Assembly: GCF_009720145.1 (NCBI RefSeq)
Contig: NZ_CP046253.1
Location: forward strand, 1 to 64,000
Source of the DNA: Sphingobium sp. CAP-1
Lineage (GTDB): Bacteria > Pseudomonadota > Alphaproteobacteria > Sphingomonadales > Sphingomonadaceae
Length of the DNA: 64,000 bases
Direction: 5' to 3'
Position numbers and translations under genes: made by a program. The notes beneath the pieces were generated by a model. That model ran no database searches. It was given only the letters and a program-made list of their open reading frames with translations, and had not been told where the DNA came from. Position 1 is the first letter of the stretch, and each line of letters opens with the position of its first letter. This document shows positions 60,767 through 64,000 of this stretch, piece by piece.

Positions 60767-60771
60767 GCGGG

Positions 60772-61623
60772 TCAGCCCCGGAATACGACAGTGCGCGAGT
60801 CATTCATAAAGACGCGATCCTGCAAATGGAGGCGCACTGCTTCGGCCAGAACGCGGCGCTCGATGTCGCGGCCGCGCCGGACCAGTTCGTCAGGCACGTC
60901 GGCATGGCCGATCATTTCGACATCCTGATGGATGATCGGGCCTTCGTCGAGGTCGGCCGTGACATAATGGCCGGTCGCGCCAATCATCTTCACGCCGCGC
61001 TCATAGGCCTGGTGATAGGGCTTGGCGCCCTTGAAACCGGGCAGGAAGCTATGATGGATGTTGATGCAGCGCCCCGACAGAAACGCCGCCAGATCATCGC
61101 TCAATATCTGCATATAACGCGCCAGCACCACCAGATCCGCGCCGGTGTCCGTCACCACCGCTTTGATCTGCGCTTCCTGCTGCGGCTTGCTGTCCTTGGA
61201 GATCGGGAAATGGTGATAGGGAATGTCGCCAATCAGCGAAGTGTGGAGATTCTCGCGCGGATGGTTGGAGATGATCGCGGCGATGTCCATGGGCAGTTCG
61301 CCGATCCGCTGCCGATAGAGCAGGTCGCCCAGGCAATGGTCCCATTTGGACACCATCAATACGACCTTTTTGGGCTGGGCCTGATCGGACATTGACCAGT
61401 CCATGCCGGCCTCCTGCGCGATTGGCGTGAACCCCTCTCGCAAATCGGCGAGCGTCGCGCCGGGCTTGAAGGCGACCCGCATGAAGAAACGGTTGTTCAT
61501 CGCGTCGTCAAACTGCTGCGCATCGACGATGTTGCAGCCCTGCGCGGCCAGATAGCCGGACACCTTCGCCACCAGCCCCGGCTTATCGTTACACTGCAAC
61601 CGCAATATGTAGATGGTCGTCAC
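60772..61623 (-). CDS. purU: Formyltetrahydrofolate deformylase
   Basis: This 283-residue protein is read from GTG 61623, which has GGGGAGGA just upstream. Longer in-frame starts at 61638 or 61653 lack such a site. An N-terminal ACT domain (ILRLQCNDKPGLVAKVSGYL) is followed by a formyltransferase-fold domain with SNHP, INIHHSFLPGFKGAKPYHQAY and GHYVTADLDEGPII, carrying the catalytic Asn-His-Asp set. It hydrolyses formyl-THF to formate and THF. It lies five bases from the FolD gene and 27 bp from the MetF gene. Confidence 0.94.
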   Translation of the reverse strand: MTTIYILRLQCNDKPGLVAKVSGYLAAQGCNIVDAQQFDDAMNNRFFMRVAFKPGATLADLREGFTPIAQEAGMDWSMSDQAQPKKVVLMVSKWDHCLGDLLYRQRIGELPMDIAAIISNHPRENLHTSLIGDIPYHHFPISKDSKPQQEAQIKAVVTDTGADLVVLARYMQILSDDLAAFLSGRCINIHHSFLPGFKGAKPYHQAYERGVKMIGATGHYVTADLDEGPIIHQDVEMIGHADVPDELVRRGRDIERRVLAEAVRLHLQDRVFMNDSRTVVFRG

Positions 61624-61649
61624 GTCAGTCCTCCCCATGGCCCGGTGCG

Positions 61650-62513
61650 TCAATGCGCGCGGGCATAATTGTTGATCCAGGCGACGGTCTTTTCCAGCCC
61701 GCCAAAGGGATAGAAATGGAGGCGTACCCGGCCATGTTCCGGACCGAAGCCCCGCTCGAAACGCTCGACTAGCCGATCCGGCCCGGCCGATCCAAGCAAT
61801 TTGCCGATCGAAATACCATATTTGGCGAGGACGGAGGCGGACGCGCCCACGCCACAGCGCGCGGCGAAACGCATCAGCGTCTTGATCCCTGCTGGTCCCG
61901 GCACGCCAATGCGTACCGGCGCTTCAATGCCACGCGCACGCAGTTCGGCCAGCCAGTCCAGCACTGCATCAGCATCAAACACGAACTGGGTCACAATCAG
62001 GGGCGCCATGCCGCGCTGGTCAATCTGTGTGCATTTCTCTTCCAGGACGGCCCAGCATTGGTCTTTCGACATGTTGGGATGCCCTTCCGGGTGTCCGCCA
62101 ATGCCGATCGCGCTAATCCCCGCTCGCTCGAACGCGCCGCTGGCGATCAATGCGCTGCTGTCGAAATAGGGGCCTTCGGGTTCGGACGGATCACCGGCGA
62201 CGACGAAGCAGCGCTTGACCCCGGCTTCGGCGACGGCGGCGGCGAGATAGGTTTCGAACTCGTCGGTGGATCGGATGCGGCGGGCGGAAAAATGGGGCAT
62301 TGGCTCGAAACCCAGGCCACGGACCAATCTGGTCGCCTCGATCCGTGCGGCTGGCTCCTCGCCCGGCAGGAAGGTTACGGCGATCGGCGTTTCCGGCGCG
62401 ATCGCGGTAGCGGTCGACTTTAGCGACTCCACATCCTTGGCGGTCATTTCCAGCGAATAACCGTCCACCATATTGACCGGCGGACGCTCCCAATTCGGGT
62501 GGATGACGGGCAT
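61650..62513 (-). CDS. Methylenetetrahydrofolate reductase family protein (MetF-like)
   Basis: This 287-residue protein is read from ATG 62513 after GGAGTGGAGA; upstream open sequence is not family-like. The TIM-barrel pattern fits MTHFR: SLEMTAKDVESL, EPMPHFSARRI, VVAGDPSEPEGP, IGIGGHPEGHPN, IVTQFVFDADAVLDWL and VRIGVPGPAGIKTLMRFAARCGV. It is divergent from standard MetF and resembles the MetF versions next to THF-dependent O-demethylases. It would oxidise methyl-THF or reduce methylene-THF. As the first gene of metF-purU-folD-folB, it likely feeds methyl-THF into C1 oxidation. Confidence 0.87.
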   Translation of the reverse strand: MPVIHPNWERPPVNMVDGYSLEMTAKDVESLKSTATAIAPETPIAVTFLPGEEPAARIEATRLVRGLGFEPMPHFSARRIRSTDEFETYLAAAVAEAGVKRCFVVAGDPSEPEGPYFDSSALIASGAFERAGISAIGIGGHPEGHPNMSKDQCWAVLEEKCTQIDQRGMAPLIVTQFVFDADAVLDWLAELRARGIEAPVRIGVPGPAGIKTLMRFAARCGVGASASVLAKYGISIGKLLGSAGPDRLVERFERGFGPEHGRVRLHFYPFGGLEKTVAWINNYARAH

Positions 62514-62562
62514 TCTCCACTCCCTCTTATGTCTCTTGCACGACTCCCCTACCTCATAAACG

Positions 62563-62601
62563 AAAATTCGCATAGATGAAATATTCATAGATATGAATTT
62601 T
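62563..62601. promoter_or_regulatory. Nested inverted repeats in a divergent promoter region
   Basis: The palindrome ATGAA-ATA-TTCAT (62576-62588) is nested in a larger near-repeat of AAAATTCGCATA (62563-62574) against TATGAATTTT (62592-62601). It lies between the MetF start (62513) and lactonase-like start (62701), within a 187-bp AT-rich gap. It is probably an operator for one or both transcripts. Confidence 0.45.
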
Positions 62602-62700
62602 ATAGAAAGACAGAAAGGCGGGGTAAGGCTCGCCGCGCTGCGAAAAAGCTGTCAGAAGGCGATCGGGAGAGAAGGACCACAGCCCAATGAGGATGAGAGC

Positions 62701-63543
62701 ATGACCCGGCACCGCATCCTCGACGCACATCAGCATTTCTGGCGCATCGGTGGACCGGGGCAAAGCTGGCCCGATGCGCGCAACATCCTCATCCATCGTG
62801 ATTTCATGCCGGCCGATCTGCGAGCCGTGACGGAAGGGATAGATCTGGTCGGCAGCATATTGGTCCAGTCGCAACCCGATGATCGCGACACGGACTGGCT
62901 GCTCCGACTGGCGCTTGATGATCCGTCGATCCTGGCGGTGGTGGGTTGGGTGGCGCTGGACATACCGCAGGCGCCGGCGCGCATAGCCGCGCTCGCCGCC
63001 CGACCCAAATGTGCCGGATTGCGGCCGATGCTTCAGGGGATTGCCGATAGCGACTGGATTCTCCGGCCCGATGTAGCGCCTGCGATAGAAGCGATGCTGA
63101 TCCACGGCCTGCGTTTCGACGCACTGATTCAGCCGCGCCATTTGCCGGCCTTGGCCCGCTTCGCTGCCCGCTGGCCCGACCTGCCGATCGTCATCGACCA
63201 TGGGGCGAAGCCGGATGCCGCCCACGCCATATTCGATCCCTGGCGCGATCATATGGCGGCGCTGGCCGAACATCCCGGCATCTGGTGCAAATTGTCCGGC
63301 CTGCGCACCGAACAGGCAGGCGGGCAGGGCGTGGATCTTTTGGCGCCCTATGTCGATCATATCCTGACCTGTTTTGGGGATAGGGTCATGTGGGGCAGTG
63401 ATTGGCCGGTGTTGCTGGAGAGTGGCGAGGGCTATGGCGATTGGGTCGATGCCGCCTTGCGTCTCACCGGTGCGCTGGATGCTGTCGGCAGGACAAGATT
63501 GTTCGAAGGCGCGGCCCGCGCTTTCTATGGACTGATCAGCTAG
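62701..63543 (+). CDS. Amidohydrolase-2 family sugar-lactonase-like enzyme
   Basis: This 280-residue protein starts at ATG 62701. The metal motif HxH is present in ILDAHQHFW (residues 9-11 area), with a mid-barrel His in IVIDHGAKP and the terminal Asp in VMWGSDWPVLLE. The order of motifs fits L-rhamnono-/L-fucono-lactonase-type amidohydrolases. A convergent FAH-family gene at the right edge encodes a family common in the same L-sugar acid pathways. It would open a sugar lactone. Substrate assignment is by family and neighbour only. Confidence 0.85.
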   Translation: MTRHRILDAHQHFWRIGGPGQSWPDARNILIHRDFMPADLRAVTEGIDLVGSILVQSQPDDRDTDWLLRLALDDPSILAVVGWVALDIPQAPARIAALAARPKCAGLRPMLQGIADSDWILRPDVAPAIEAMLIHGLRFDALIQPRHLPALARFAARWPDLPIVIDHGAKPDAAHAIFDPWRDHMAALAEHPGIWCKLSGLRTEQAGGQGVDLLAPYVDHILTCFGDRVMWGSDWPVLLESGEGYGDWVDAALRLTGALDAVGRTRLFEGAARAFYGLIS

Positions 63544-63566
63544 TCGGCGGCTTGGTTGGTGCGGTG

Positions 63567-63611
63567 GATTTGAAATTCGCCTCATTATCCGGCGTGCGCG
63601 GATTTCAAATC
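63567..63611. repeat. 10-bp inverted repeat between convergent genes
   Basis: GATTTGAAAT at 63567-63576 mirrors ATTTCAAATC at 63602-63611 with a 25-bp loop. It lies between the lactonase-like stop (63543) and FAH-family stop (63693). No T tract adjoins it, so a terminator role is uncertain. Confidence 0.35.
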
Positions 63612-63692
63612 TATAAACCGCGTATAATCATATATTTGCCAATATTCGTGCGGTTATCTGAGCGGCAAACAATCCGCTGTTCCCCTCCGTCG

Positions 63693-64000
63693 TCACTGGA
63701 TGCCGTGCGTCAGACTGCCCATTCCGTCGATTTCGATCCGCAGTTGATCGCCCGGTTGCAGGAATATCCCGCTTTCCGCGCCAGTGCCGGCCGGTGTCCC
63801 GGTCATGATGATGTCGCCGGGCTCCAATGTGATATGGGAGGAATATTCCGCGATCTGCTCGGCAATATCGAAGATCATGTTACCCGTGGTTGAATCCTGC
63901 TTGAGTTCGTCATTGACCCACAGCCGGATGCCCAGATCATGCGGATTACCGATGGCGCTTGCCGGGACCAGTTCGGGGCCGGTCGGGCAGGAACCGTCGA
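63693..64000 (-). CDS. Fumarylacetoacetate hydrolase (FAH) family protein, 5' end outside window
   Basis: Only the last about 102 codons are present and the frame is open to the right edge. The minus strand reads DGSCPTGPELVPASAIGNPH, then LWVNDELKQDSTTGNMIFDI, then ITLEPGDIIMTGTPAGTGAE, which are the standard C-terminal FAH-fold motifs. Members include 2,4-diketo-3-deoxy-L-fuconate hydrolase and ureidoglycolate-lyase-like enzymes. Proximity to a fuconolactonase-like gene favours a deoxy-sugar acid hydrolase. Confidence 0.88.
   Translation of the reverse strand, partial: DGSCPTGPELVPASAIGNPHDLGIRLWVNDELKQDSTTGNMIFDIAEQIAEYSSHITLEPGDIIMTGTPAGTGAESGIFLQPGDQLRIEIDGMGSLTHGIQ

Noticed and set aside
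1..64000. CRISPR arrays, tRNA, rRNA, transposases or prophage genes
   Set aside because: No regularly spaced repeats, RNA-gene signatures or mobile-element motifs were recognised by eye. A dedicated tRNA or ncRNA scan was not possible.

Overview
The window is GC-rich and densely coded. It carries many TonB-dependent receptors, acyl-CoA dehydrogenases, SDRs, a Rieske oxygenase and one-carbon genes. Protein style and gene set point to an alphaproteobacterium of the Sphingomonadaceae (Sphingobium/Sphingomonas type). That placement rests on gene content, because no rRNA or tRNA is present.

Layout. (1) About 1-16.1 kb is a catabolic island: a truncated epimerase-like gene, an SDR, a TonB receptor (minus) and a second SDR (minus). 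These are followed by a plus-strand operon of acyl-CoA ligase, amidohydrolase-fold protein, Rieske oxygenase, Tat-type amidase and SDR. A tandem-domain Lrp/AsnC regulator comes next, then two acyl-CoA dehydrogenases and two hotdog thioesterases. Together they suggest uptake, CoA activation, ring hydroxylation and beta-oxidation of a hydrophobic carboxylic acid (steroid- or terpenoid-like is a guess). The second dehydrogenase has an apparent +1 frameshift in a run of six T. (2) 16.2-19.8 kb (minus) holds a GT4 glycosyltransferase, a GtrA-like protein, a ferritin-like protein and a GGDEF protein. (3) 19.9-26.8 kb is a tightly overlapping eight-gene plus-strand operon: SPFH/SHOCT protein, two zinc-ribbon DUF4178 proteins, a 48-residue membrane peptide, DUF350, a membrane-fused spermidine-synthase-like enzyme, an exported FAD oxidoreductase and SpeD. 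This is the most system-like and least understood locus. (4) 26.8-30.9 kb holds a TetR regulator and a divergent LplT-PlsC-AAS lysophospholipid-repair fusion, with a 14-bp inverted repeat between them. (5) 30.9-38.1 kb holds an esterase, a TetR regulator with an acyl-CoA dehydrogenase/thiolase/HSD10-like SDR operon, a YnfA protein and a pirin/LysR pair. (6) 38.1-40.3 kb is katG. (7) 40.6-50.2 kb is a malto-oligosaccharide utilisation locus: GH97, GH13 alpha-glucosidase, GH13 alpha-amylase, TonB receptor and LacI regulator. (8) 50.3-53.9 kb is a TetR-linked long acyl-CoA dehydrogenase plus thiolase. (9) 54.0-58.7 kb is an iron module: a PepSY-flavodoxin-reductase fusion divergent from a siderophore receptor, with a Fur-like palindrome between them. 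(10) 58.8-62.5 kb holds a TetR regulator and a minus-strand folate C1 module (MetF, PurU, FolD, FolB-like). (11) The right edge holds a sugar-lactonase-like amidohydrolase and a truncated FAH-family hydrolase.

No tRNA, rRNA, CRISPR array, transposase or integrase was recognised. All family names come from reading motifs by eye, and no database search was run.
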